DNA of 64,000 nucleotides, from the NCBI GenBank assembly GCA_017979445.1, contig CM030705.1:13509540-13573539 (forward strand). The letters run 5' to 3'. This DNA is from Akebia trifoliata. Its lineage: Eukaryota > Streptophyta > Magnoliopsida > Ranunculales > Lardizabalaceae. Below, one piece after another: positions 23,255 through 34,350 of the stretch (positions are counted from its first letter, which is position 1; each line of letters opens with the position of its first letter). The notes beneath the pieces were generated by a model that worked only from the letters and a program-made list of their open reading frames with translations, searched no databases and was not told where the DNA came from. The position numbers and the translations under genes are program-made.

Positions 23255-24815
23255 GTATTTTAGAAAGAAAATGATATTTCGATACTGAAATGTTCCCATC
23301 AAGTTTGCAATAGGAAACTTTTACATAATTCCATTAGTTGGCAGTTGCAACCCTAAAAGGTTCTAAAGATCTAGATGTAACGTTTGTCATCCAGTAGATT
23401 TACAATTGAGGCCAAAGTATAAATGTTGACACTCTATTCAACATGCACCTCGAGTTCAACCTAGTTACTTAGCTCGCAATTCGTTTAGTTTGAATTAGGG
23501 TTCGTGTTACGTGATTTATCACTTTAAACTAAACTTTAGTTAAAAACAAAATAAATATAAAGATATAAAATTCATTGAAAACATTATATACATTGTATAT
23601 TGAATAAGCAAAATAACCCCAAGGGATTGGGTCAATGGAAATTGTAAGTGATTAATGCTTGTATGCCGTGAGTTCAATACCTAGTATGAGTATTAATTCT
23701 TCAGGGGCCACCCGCGATGACGCACCCTCACTTACCTGGTGCGTGGGATGTGTCGGTGTTGCACGTGCCCTAGACTAGTCCATGGACAAGACAAAGAGCA
23801 GAACTAGGATTTTGCCCATGTGGGAGCAACCAAGAGTAGATAAAAAAATTTGTGGGGACAACTAAGAGGGGAAAAAAAAAAAAGTTGTGGAGAGCAATTT
23901 AAAATGGGAAAATTTTTTGTGAGGGCAATAGTGACAAATTTTTTTATCCACCAATAAAATCTGTCACAATAGCTCATTAATTCCTAGGCTTTGAAAATTC
24001 TTGTGGGAGTAAGTACTCCCACTCTAAATCCGATTCAAGACAAGACCATGATGGTCTATGGATTGGGCAAACCCCTGCGATATGGGCCTAGTCCGCCGTC
24101 TACAGGATATCCGATTATCATAAAATAAAACAAAAAGAAGAAATAGCAAAATTAAACTAAAAAATGGATATGTGTATTAAAAAAAATGTACAACATCTAA
24201 AACCAATTAACCTTTCAAGTTTAACCTCTAACATATTAATCAAAATATAACCATCATGCATTCATATCCTAAAAAGCACACAACAAATACTTCACAGACA
24301 CTCCAAATTGTGCAAGCTAGATCAAGTAAGAAGCTCCAAGTAAGGCTATCTCACCTCAAAAAGCTTGCAAAGCCTAAAAATAAACATTTGGTTCATTTTA
24401 CCTCAAGGAGCTTAAAAAGTCCAAATTTAATAAATTTGGTCCATGGAACATTAAACTTTACTCTTGACATTTTATCCACTTAATCATCTCTAAAGTCATG
24501 CTACTTGGCATTATTCCAAAATCCCCATTTCTCTAGAAAATTTATCATTAGCTTGCTCAAAGCCTATCGATGGGTTGACTCTTTTGTGAAAAATCCCCAA
24601 AATATCCCCAAAAAAATGAAAAATCAAGGAAATAACATATTTAAGACTATTGCAAATATGTTGAAAATTATGGGCAAGGACTATTTTACCCTCAAAAGGC
24701 AAAAGTCATTAAAATATATATACTTGGTCTTTTCCCCATAATTATTCTCTAAAAAAGACACATTTTGAAAATATGCATTTGTCAATATTTTGTGAGATAT
24801 TTACATAAAAACCAA

Positions 24816-25052
24816 ACTCCATCTTTCTACATGTTTCTCCCTTATTTATTCAATCAAAATAACACTTCACCTCCCATTCCACCTTTACATATGATTTTTC
24901 TCATTTGTCCTTCCAAAATCATTTTTCACCTATCATTCCACCTTTTCACGGTTCTCTATCATTCATTTTTCTAAAAATAACTTTTTATCTGTCACTCCAC
25001 CTTTACAAATGTCCTTCCCCCATTTGTACTCTCAAAAACTATTTATCACCTA
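24816..25052. repeat. 59-bp minisatellite, four diverged units
   Basis: The word c(a/t)ctccacctttaca or its variants recurs at 24,816, 24,875, 24,934 and 24,993, a constant 59-bp step. Units share the layout 'ccattccaccttt ... ttttctcatttgt ... aaaatcatttttcacct' and differ by roughly 20-30 per cent, so the array is old. Confidence 0.65.
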
Positions 25053-25972
25053 CCACACAAATTCTACCAATCCAAAATTTTTACACTATGATCCAAATCT
25101 AATCCACTCAAATTAATACATCTTTTTTTTTATATAAATAAATCAAATCTGATCTGAATAAGGTTGCATCCAATCCAAAACCAATTCGATCTGATCCAGG
25201 GATTAGGGATAAATTTAGGGTTTGGTTTCTGATCTTCTCGTCCCTTCTTCTCGTACTCCATCCTAGATTCCCCCTTAGTTCTTTAACTCACATAGAGAGA
25301 GGGACAAATGGATATGGCTTGCCTAGACCTACAGAGGATTTTGGCTTTTCTAAAATGCAAAACTCTAATTTTTGCAACAAATCTCCTTAGATCCATCCCG
25401 ATTTGCTTCATCTCCACCATGGATCAATTAAAACATGAACAACTACAATTACAATAAGAAGAATCATCTCTTTCAATGGATCCTCCTCACTTTGATCCTT
25501 CGTAACATTCTCAACCAATCTCATTTCCCATTAATAATCTCAAAGACCTAGAATCGAGATCATGCTTCAAATACTTTCACTTCCCTTTCAACCAAGCTTC
25601 GATTCATTTGCCTTCAACTTCATCTTTTACGCCATCTCGTACGTCCAAGGATTCTCGTTTTCCCATGACATGGAAAGTGGTAATATAAAATATTGCATTG
25701 GTATTTGATTGATTTGTTCGTTTATTTCTCTCGTTTATCGGATTTCTATTTTTCAATCCAAAAATCTTTATTCAAATCTTTTTTTTTTTTTTTGATTGGA
25801 TCAAATACCCGAGATAAAATTTTGATCTTTACCAGTCCTTTTTTAATTATGGGTAAATTAGACTTCACCCCAAGACCTCAAAGTTTAAGTTTAAGCTTTT
25901 TTTTTTTTTTCTTCTTTTAATTAAATAGGGAAGATTACATCGTTGCCAGTTTCCCTATTTCATTAAAAAAAA

Positions 25973-26088
25973 GATGTTATTGTCACACCAACTTTTACTA
26001 ATGCCACACCAATTCTTGTTTAAATCATCAAAGAATTGCATATAATTGGTGGGACATTGGTAAAAGTTGGTGTGGGAATAGTAACTCT
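25973..26088. mobile_element. Small MITE with 'gtcacaccaacttttac' ends
   Basis: The left end gatgttattgtcacaccaac and the inverse of the right end (agagttactattcccacacc) match over about 45 bp. The same end type appears at 10,715-10,750, 48,515-48,962 and 50,190-50,525, so it is a dispersed family. Confidence 0.6.
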
Positions 26089-27249
26089 GAAAAATTATAA
26101 TTTATTTTATTTTATTTTATTTTAATATACATGAATAAATAATTGTAAATTAAGTTAAATGCTTATATCTTGTGAGACGAGCTAACTCGTCCAATACAAC
26201 TCGGTATCGTCTATTAACGAGACACATCAAATCGAGATTTGAAAAAAGAGTCCAAATCGTATGCATCTAGGGTGGAGGATTGAAACCTTCCTCCCACACC
26301 TCGATGTGTACCACGTAAGACATTAATCAAGGAAATTTTTAGGGACAATAACCTCAAAGACCTATTTTTTTGAAAATATGTACTAAAAAGTCCCTTCTGA
26401 AAAAATATGGACTCTTTAGTACTCATTTTTATAAAAAAATTAGTCTAAAAAAGATTTTTGAAGCAAAAATGTTGTAATTACATTTTTCAACGAATTTTGA
26501 GGTTTAAAGAAATGTGTTTATTTAAGAATATTTGATATAATCCTATGTTTTAAGATTAATGACATGCCCCTTGACTATGGTCATCTCAAATGTAGCAATG
26601 AAAAAAAAAATCTAAATGAAAAAAAATAAAAAATAAAAAAATCCTTGTTTTCTCTTCTCAAAACTAGTGATTTTTAACTCACATAGATGGTGATGATGGA
26701 GATGAGTATGCTTATCATCATCATCAAACTAATTTGATCTATATATATTAGATTTATTAAAATATATAAAAAATTTAAATTATTAAAATATTATTTTAAA
26801 ACTTGACTTGATTAATCATTGAATTGATTCAACTAAAAAACTAACAAGTCTACTCAAATGAGTCAAATAAAATTATATTGAATTTATAAATAGATTTTGA
26901 TAAATAAAAATATTTATTTTTTTATTTTCACAAAAATATTAAGAAACAAATAAATTGGTCAAGTTTTTTATTTGACTCGGTATATATTTAAATTAAACCA
27001 CTTTGTAAAGTTGTTAAAAAAAGGTATTTCAGATATTTTTCTTAAACAAATATACAAATGATCTTTAATAAGTGAATATTTTATTAGTTGGGATTTAAAT
27101 GGTCCGTTTGCTTTTCGAGGGGACTAATCAGTACATATTCTCGATAAAAGTGTCCTTCCAAAATTTTGAAGGAACCTTTTTATTGGATTACACGTGACAT
27201 TTTTAAGGAGGCGTTCAAATTTGGGTGAAATGTAGGAGCGTGAAATAAC

Positions 27250-27426
27250 TTATGCTCCAACCTGAGTACATAAAATCCAAAACTGTAATGGAACATGGAT
27301 TACTAACGAAGAGAACCTTGAAAATGAAGTCACTAGGTACTACAAAAAGCTTTATGGGACCAATTCTAGGACTGATACTATTGAGCTTGGGGAAGTGCAA
27401 CTCAAAGAACTCAATGAATTGGAAGC
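27250..27426 (+). mobile_element. L1-type LINE fragment (5' part of a split copy)
   Basis: In frame it reads W-ITNEENLENEVTRYYKKLYG then a leucine/glutamate-rich stretch, the linker between endonuclease and reverse transcriptase in plant L1 elements. Reading is lost at 27,427 where a TIR element begins, and LINE coding resumes at 34,351 with the very next part of the same protein (entry 34,351-37,150). The two are therefore one LINE split by a later insertion. Confidence 0.75.
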
Positions 27427-28374
27427 TAAGGGTCCGTGTGGATATAAGAACCAGAAGTACTTAGAACATAAGTACTTTTTGAAGTATTGTCTGAAGTAGT
27501 TCTAATAGAGTTTTATGTTTAGATGCAAGTTCTGAGAAGTACTTTTGACATAATTTTGTATTTGGGACCTATTCTAGATTTTGTTAAAATGACCAGAATG
27601 CACTTATATGTAACAATTACTATTTCTAAAATTATAACTTAACAACTTATGCTCCAAAAAATTACGGTTACTGTTTTTATTCAATAAAAACATTATAACA
27701 TCATTTTAAACTCAAAATATGCTTCTTTTTTTATAAAAAAAAATATTCGACAAAACCTCCCTAAATTGATTTGCTACAAATTGGAATAGCAAAGTAATGA
27801 GAATCACTATTTTTTTGGGTAGTGGATGTTGGTTTGTGAGCAATGGAAGCTAGTGTAGGTTTACTTGCAGTCTCTCACAATAAGGTTGACTTAATTAATA
27901 AAATTCAATTCACATGCAAATATATAAACCCGATACAACCACCACAATTACACAAGCTAGAACTCAATTCACCTGCAAATACATAAACCCTAACCCTAAA
28001 CCCACTAAATAGATTAGGTAAAGTATGGTAAAGTAAGGCGATTAATACAAAAAGTGTAACCATATAAATTCAATTCAACCATAAAGGGCTGGCGGATATG
28101 GACTTTAGTGATTCTCTATGATTTTGTTAATTCCCACAAAAATTCATTAATGGTGTCACCATAGATGAGTAGACTTGCATTATTTGTGAGAGTATTAATT
28201 ATTAGAAAATAGTAGATAGTAATAGCCTAATTTTGTTATTTCTATGATTTTTTTTCTGTGTAAGGACGTTTCTTTTTCTGTGTAAGGACATTTATGTCCA
28301 TTCACCTATGTAAGGACATTTTTGTCCATTCACCTTTTTTATTATTATTATTATATATATATATATATTATATA

Positions 28375-28422
<48 letters not shown>

Positions 28423-28749
28423 ATCTCTTAATTAGAGACTTGACAATTCTACAATTCTTCTTGGTATCAGAGCTATTAGAATTCCTTTCTTGGTTCTCCT
28501 TCATCTTTTTTGATCACATGTTGCGACAACTCTCTGCGCTGTGTTTCATGCCCTGTTTTGTTCATCGTTAGCCTATTGGCTGGACTGTTGGGTCCCTTTT
28601 TTATCTGCGATAGCAACACTACAGCCTGTGGAGGCGTGCAACAACACCTAGGGTGCCTTTAAAGACCTACGACAGTGAAACAACCTCTTTGGGAGGTCTA
28701 CAAGACTTGTGACAGCAGCTATAGTGTTGTGTGTGATCAACGACAACAA

Positions 28750-29075
28750 CTACGACTTCCTGGCTTTGATTCTCGATAGTTAAAACATAGACGAATCAGC
28801 CATAACCACCGTCTTCTCCGATCGACGATCTTTCAGGATTTTTTATCTATTCAGATATTATCGGATATCCAATATTTTTTTTGAATTCGAATTCGGATAT
28901 AGCACTACGACTTCCTCGCTTTGATTCTCGACAGTTAGAACATAGACGAACCAGCCATAACCACCGTCTTCTCCGATTGATGATTGTTCGAGATTTTTTA
29001 TCGATTCAGATATTATCGGATATCCGATATTTTTTTTAGATTCGAATTCGGATATAGCACTATCCGATAGGATAG
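28750..29075 (+). repeat. 165-bp tandem duplication in the Copia leader
   Basis: The segment starting ctacgacttcctggctttga (28,750) recurs at 28,915 (ctacgacttcctcgctttga) and matches throughout, including the tail aattcggatatagca. It lies between primer site and gag, in the untranslated leader. Confidence 0.8.
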
Positions 29076-29170
29076 CTATCCATTGACAGTCCTAGGTGAC
29101 CCTCTTTATTTTCAACTGTATGAGATCTCCCTTCAATCCACAAGTTACATCACTTCTTGTTTAGTATAAA

Positions 29171-30033
29171 CTATGACATCTACTCATGAGATAAATGACT
29201 CCCACACTGCTCTTGGGGGAAATTCTTCTACACAACGAATTACTACTGCTCTATTAGATAGTCGTAACTTTCAATCATGGTCTTGATCTGCGCGATTTTA
29301 TTTGGGTAGTAGAGGTAAATTCGATTGGTTATTAGGCACCATCCCTAAGTCACCCCCCACTGATCCCAAATTTGAACAATGCGAAATCGATAATTGTACC
29401 ATTCTTGGATGGTTATTTAACTCTATAGAACAACGCATCTATACCATGTTCATGTACCACGAGACTATCTCTTCTTTGTGGTCAGCCCTCACTCAGACAT
29501 ATGCGCATGCTATGAATGACTCAAGGATTTATGAGCTGTATCGGGATATTTCTCAAGTTACCCAAGGCACTCAGAGTGTGGCAGATTACTTTGATTTCTT
29601 TCTGTCTCGTTAGGAGGAGCTCTCGCATTATGAGTCTATGGCTGAGTTGTCTGCAGAAGCAGCTGGGTATGTGGTTAAGCGGATTGATCAACATTAGACA
29701 TACCAATTCCTTATGGGTTTACGTCCTGAGTTTGAAATACTTTGGTCACAGATTCTTAACACCACTCATTTACCATCTTTATTTGAGACATTTGCGACTA
29801 TTGATAGTGATGACCGTCGTCACCGTGTAGCTTCTTCTCAGACTCAAGTCCTTGGGATTATCTCTGCCCCAATTACAGATCAGATGGCTCTAGCAGACAA
29901 TTCAGGGTTCTCTAATTCTCGTACTCAAGGACATGGTAGTCGAGCCAGTGGAGGCCGTGGACGTGGTAAAGGGAGTGGCCTTACTTGCAACCATTGTGGG
30001 AAGGTTGGACATAAGAAGATTCGTTGCTTTTAG
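29171..30033 (+). pseudogene. Copia gag, broken
   Basis: Starts near ATG 29,171 and continues in pieces: 29,302-29,613, then 29,713-30,033, with intervening stops (for example at 29,287, 29,611 and 29,695). The middle carries the typical Copia Gag core (IYELYRDISQVTQGTQSVA). The end has a zinc knuckle CNHCGKVGHKKIRC (about 29,989-30,030; C-X2-C-X4-H-X4-C). The product would have been the nucleocapsid. Confidence 0.8.
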
Positions 30034-30297
30034 CTTTATCCCCACCTTTTGAGATCTTCTGTGGAACAGCCTTCTATGGGACATCCTTCTCCTCGTGCTG
30101 CTACTATAGAGTCTGTATCAGTTTCTCAAGCTATTCTTGGCACTATCGATTTGTAACATCTCCAAACTCAGATTGTAGTCATTGTACGGGATCAGATCCA
30201 GGCTTACACTCCCTCATCCTCGACTGTTGCATCGGTTATTACACCTCAAGGTACATCATCTACACTTCATGCTACTCAGTCTGGCTATATTCCACTG

Positions 30298-31350
30298 ACA
30301 TGGGTAATTGATTCTGGCACCTCTGATCACATGACTGGTGAGTCTAGTCATTTTACATCCTTTATTTTTCCTACTACTCATAGGGAGGTTCGTCTTGCTG
30401 ATGGGTCCCTCACTCCTATTCACAGCAAGGGTACTATCTCATTATCGCCTAATTTTTCTCTTGACTCCGTGTTACATGTCCCTCACTTATCTCTTAACCT
30501 TTTATCTATGAGTAGCATTACTAAATCTTTAAATTGTTCTATAACATTTTTCCTACTCACTGTATTTTTCAGGACCTGACTTCAAGAAGGATTTTGGCAA
30601 GAGGTATGAGAAGGATGGGTTGTACATATTTGAATCTCAATCGATTGCGGCTCTAGCTTCTGTGCTTCCGTCTTTTAGAAGTCATACTTTTTCATCTCAG
30701 TCTTTAGATTTATGGCATGCTCGCTTAGGACATGCCAATTTTTAGCACTTGTGTTCTTTATTTCCTGCTTTAAAAATTTCTTGTAGTGGGCACAAATTTC
30801 AGTGTTCTATGTGTAAACTCTTTAAACATACTTGTACCTCATATATTCCTCGTATGCATCAATTTAAGGTAATATTTGATTTAGTTCATTCTGATGTTTG
30901 GGGTCTTCTCCTGTTACTGTATTTAATAGTCATAGATACTATGTTACATTTATAAATGATTATTCTCGTTGCACTTGGATTTATTTGATGCGTTCTCGTT
31001 CTAAGGTGCTTCCTATTTTTGTTAATTTTCTTAAGATGATTCAAACTCAGTACAACATCACTGTTAAATCTCTCAGGTTAAATAATGGAGGGAAATATAT
31101 TTCGGATGGGATTCGTTTCCATCTTCATGAGAATGCTATGCTCTATCAGTTGACATGTCCATACACTCCTGAGCAGAATGGGGTGGCAGAACGTAAGAAT
31201 CGTCATCTCATGAATACAGTCAGGTGTCTTCTTCGAGGCATGTATGTTCCTAAGGCATATTGGAATATGGTAGTTCTAACTACGAATTTTCTTATTAACC
31301 GCGTTCCGAGTCGCTCCTTAGGAGGACAGGTACCTCTTTATGTTCTTTAA
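30298..31350 (+). pseudogene. Copia protease and integrase, broken
   Basis: Protease motif WVIDSGTSDHM at about 30,303-30,333. Integrase begins with the zinc-binding region (LWHARLGHAN, about 30,711-30,740). The catalytic core follows: HSDVWG near 30,890, then NNGGK where an aspartate-containing motif is expected, and PEQNGVAERKNR near 31,170. Several frame changes separate these motifs, and the second catalytic Asp appears changed to Asn. Non-functional. Confidence 0.78.
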
Positions 31351-33433
31351 CCCGATTGCACTCTCTTCCCCATTACTCCTAGAGTCTTTGGGTGCACATG
31401 CTTTGTTCAAGATAGGACTCTCACTCGTACTAAATTAGATGATAAAGCCATTCGGTGCATCTTCTTGGATTATTCCACTATGTCCAAGAGGTATCGGTGT
31501 TATGATCCGATTTCTCACCGTGTCATACATTCTCTTGATGTTACATTCTTTGAAAATATTTCATTTTTTCGTACTACTTCTACTTTGTAGGAACCTTTTT
31601 CTTTGCAGGACCCATCACCTATAGTGATACGCCAATCTTTCCTTCACATTCGTTGGAGTTTTAGGTCTACACTCATCGCCTTCGTCCATCTCTACCTTTG
31701 CCAACTTCCTACTTGGACTCAGGTATATCATCTCCTACTATTACACTTATATCTGTTCTTATTCCTTTTGTTTCTGACTCTCACTTACCTATTGCTCTGT
31801 GTTACTGATAATTCCATTGCCTAGTTTGTCTCCTATCAGGGTCTTTCTCCTTTTTATCAGGCCTACCTTGCTCTTATTGATTCTATTCGAGTTCCTCAGT
31901 CTGTATCAGAAGCTTTGCAAGATCCTAATTGGACTAGAGCTATGAATGTTGAGATGGATGCTTTGTAGAAAAATAATACCCGGGAACTTGTTACCATTCC
32001 ATCTAGGGAGTGAATCGTTGGTTGTAAATGATCTTTACAGTGAAATATCTCGCAGATGATACTATTGATCGATATAAGGCGCGACTAGTTGCTAAGAAAT
32101 TTACACAGACTCCAGGGAAGGATTTTGGTGTCACATTTGCTCATGTTACTAAACTTTTCACAGTTCTTCTTCTTATCTCTTTAGGTGCTTGTCACTCATG
32201 GCCTCTTCATCAACTCGATGTGAAGAACGCTTTCTTGAACAGTGATTTGATTGAAGTTATATATATGGACCCCCCCTCCTGGGTTTCGTTTTCAGGGAAA
32301 ATATTGTGGGAAAGTATGTCGCCTTCTCAAATCTCTGTATGGTCTAAAACAGTCCCCACAAACTTGGTTTTAGCGTTTTTCAGAAGTTATTTTGTCTATG
32401 GAATTTACCAGATGCCACTCAGATCATACTTATTTTGTTCATCGAGGATTGGATGGTCGATGTGCCATTATTCTAGTATATGTAAATGATATTATCTTGA
32501 CAGGAGATGATACCCAGTGGATTGACAAGGTGAAGATAATATTGGGTTGTATTTTTGAGGTTAAGGACTTGGGTCCTCTCAAGTACTTCTTGGGGATAGA
32601 AGTAGCTCGCTCTCGACGAGGTATTTCACTATCTCAGCGCAAATACACATTGGACCTTCTTCAGGATACTAGTATGCTTGGTTTTCGTCCTGCCTTTTCT
32701 CCTATGGATCAAAATCATCGACTTCATATCGAATCTGGTGATCTATTATCTGATCCGACTTCTTATCAAAGACTTGTAAGTCATCTGATTTATTTGATTA
32801 ATACTAAATCGGATTTGACCTTTACAGTTAGTGTAGTCAGTTAGTTTATGCATGCGTACATCTTACCTTGAGGCTGTTCATCGTATTCTTCGATACTTAA
32901 AGTCACGTCCTGGCCTTGGGCTTTTCTACTCATCCACTACTCAATCACATTTGTCATGTTTCACTGATGCTGATTATGCGGGCTCTCTTACATATAGGAG
33001 ATCTACCTCTGATTTCTGTACATTCCATGGAGGTAACCTTATCTCATAGAAAAGTAAGAAACAGAGTGTGGTCTCTCGTTCTTCTTCTTCTGAAGCTGAG
33101 TGTCGTGCTATGGCTCTTGGGACATGTGAACTTTTCTGACTTCGGTCTTTGCTAACAGAATTGGGATTTCCTCTTTCTGGTTCTTCCTCGTTGTTCTGTG
33201 ACAACAAGTCTGCTATCATGCTTGCTTCTGACTCAGTTCTTCATGAACGAACTAAGCATATAGAGGTTGATGTTCACTTTCTCAGGGAGAAAGTTCGATC
33301 TGATGCCCTTCAGACAGTCTTTGTATCTTCTTCAGATCAACTCGCCGACATGTTTACAAAGTCTGTTGGTCCTTCTATCTCTAACTCTCATTTTATCAAG
33401 CTGGATTTAGTTGATATATTTGTTCTAGCTTGA
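31330..33433 (+). pseudogene. Copia reverse transcriptase and RNase H, broken
   Basis: RT motifs in order: KARLVAKKFTQTPGKDF (about 32,079), QLDVKNAFLNSD (about 32,210), then YVNDIILTG (about 32,478), where the catalytic YVDD has become YVND. RNase H motifs: CFTDADYAGS (about 32,960), SDSVLHERTKHIEVD (about 33,228) and LADMFTK near 33,345. At least four frame breaks occur between them. The YVND change alone should abolish polymerase activity. Confidence 0.82.
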
Positions 33434-34350
33434 GGGGGAGTATTGAAAAATAGTAGATAGTAGTAGCCTAATTTTGTTATTTCTATGTTTCTTTTTCTGT
33501 ATAATGACGTTTCTTTTTCTATGTAAGGACATTTATGTCCATTCACCTATGTAAGGGCATTTTTGTCCATTCACTTTTTTTATTATTATATATATCTGCC
33601 AAGCTCTTAATTAGAGACTTGATAATTCTACAATTCTTTTTTAATATCCATTAATGATGGACAAAAAGAGAAGTTGAAGCAAGTTAATCGCTAGGGTTTT
33701 TTATAAACCAGTTGAGAGAGAGAGAGAGAGAAAGAGAGATAAAGAAAAAGATAAAAAAAAAGAGCTTACATGTTGAAATGGGTTTCACGATGATGATGAC
33801 AATGAAAGAGCGTGGAGGACGAGAGGAGTCTATCTCTGTTGATCTACGATCTTCACGATAAAGAGTTCTCAACTCCTACTTCTTACTGTGAAAGTTAAAA
33901 ACCCTCTTTGTTGAGGGTTTCCAAAGGTGAATGATGAGGAGACGATGAATTCGCTGCTACAATCGTTGAAGAGGTCTCCGCTACAATCGTTGAAGGGATC
34001 GCCATCAAAGAATCTTGAGGGAGGAAATGTGAAATAGGAGAGGTTTCTGTCGAGGGTTTCCACAGGTAAAGGGTTTCTGTTTTGATGAGTTGATGAGGGA
34101 TATATCGAATAAAATGTAAAATTTCGTGAGGGTATAATTGGAACTGCAACTTATATTTGACAAACAAAATTTTTCCACGCAAATTTTTTTTTGAGAAGTA
34201 ATGGTCTCGGTACTTTTCTCAAAAGTACTGTTTTTCCTTTTTTGCGGAATTACTTCTCCAAGTGGTTATGTATCCAAATGATTGATATAGTGTTTCTGGC
34301 TCCCCGCAGGAGTCAAAAGCACTTGGAAAAGTCAATCCAAACAACCCTTA

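Larger units (their letters stand above)
23260..27249. other. Intergenic DNA, no gene seen
   Basis: AT-rich with no supported coding region. At 23,627-23,790 a stretch containing gtgagttcaatacc (a pol III B-box-like word) followed by GC-richer sequence could be a diverged tRNA-derived SINE. A 59-bp minisatellite lies at 24,816-25,052 and a MITE at 25,973-26,088. T-rich runs at 25,780 and 25,900 and a (TTTTA)n at about 26,100-26,123 are simple sequence. Confidence 0.6.
28200..33638 (+). mobile_element. Degenerate Ty1/Copia retrotransposon
   Basis: The 5' LTR is 28,200-28,459 and the 3' LTR 33,441-33,638; both start with tatt(a/g)gaaaa(a)tagtagatag and end ...aattctacaattctt. The primer site tggtatcagagc (initiator Met tRNA) is at 28,462-28,473 and the polypurine tract tgagggggag at 33,431-33,440. 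Gene order gag, protease, integrase, RT, RNase H marks Copia. The 5' LTR is longer because its (TA)n tract (28,353-28,420) has expanded. Frameshifts and stops are spread through all domains, so the copy is dead and much older than the Tat element. Confidence 0.9.
27427..34350. mobile_element. TIR DNA element split by a Copia insertion
   Basis: The left end taagggtccgtgtggat (27,427) and the inverse of the right end (taagggttgtttggatt, 34,350) are terminal inverted repeats, both followed inward by 'agtactt' words. Without the Copia element (28,200-33,638) it is about 1.5 kb and non-coding. An end of this type resembles non-autonomous hAT-like elements, but I could not read a clean 8-bp target duplication (the flanks aattggaagct and aaattaagcct are similar, not identical). 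It sits inside LINE coding sequence. Confidence 0.5.
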
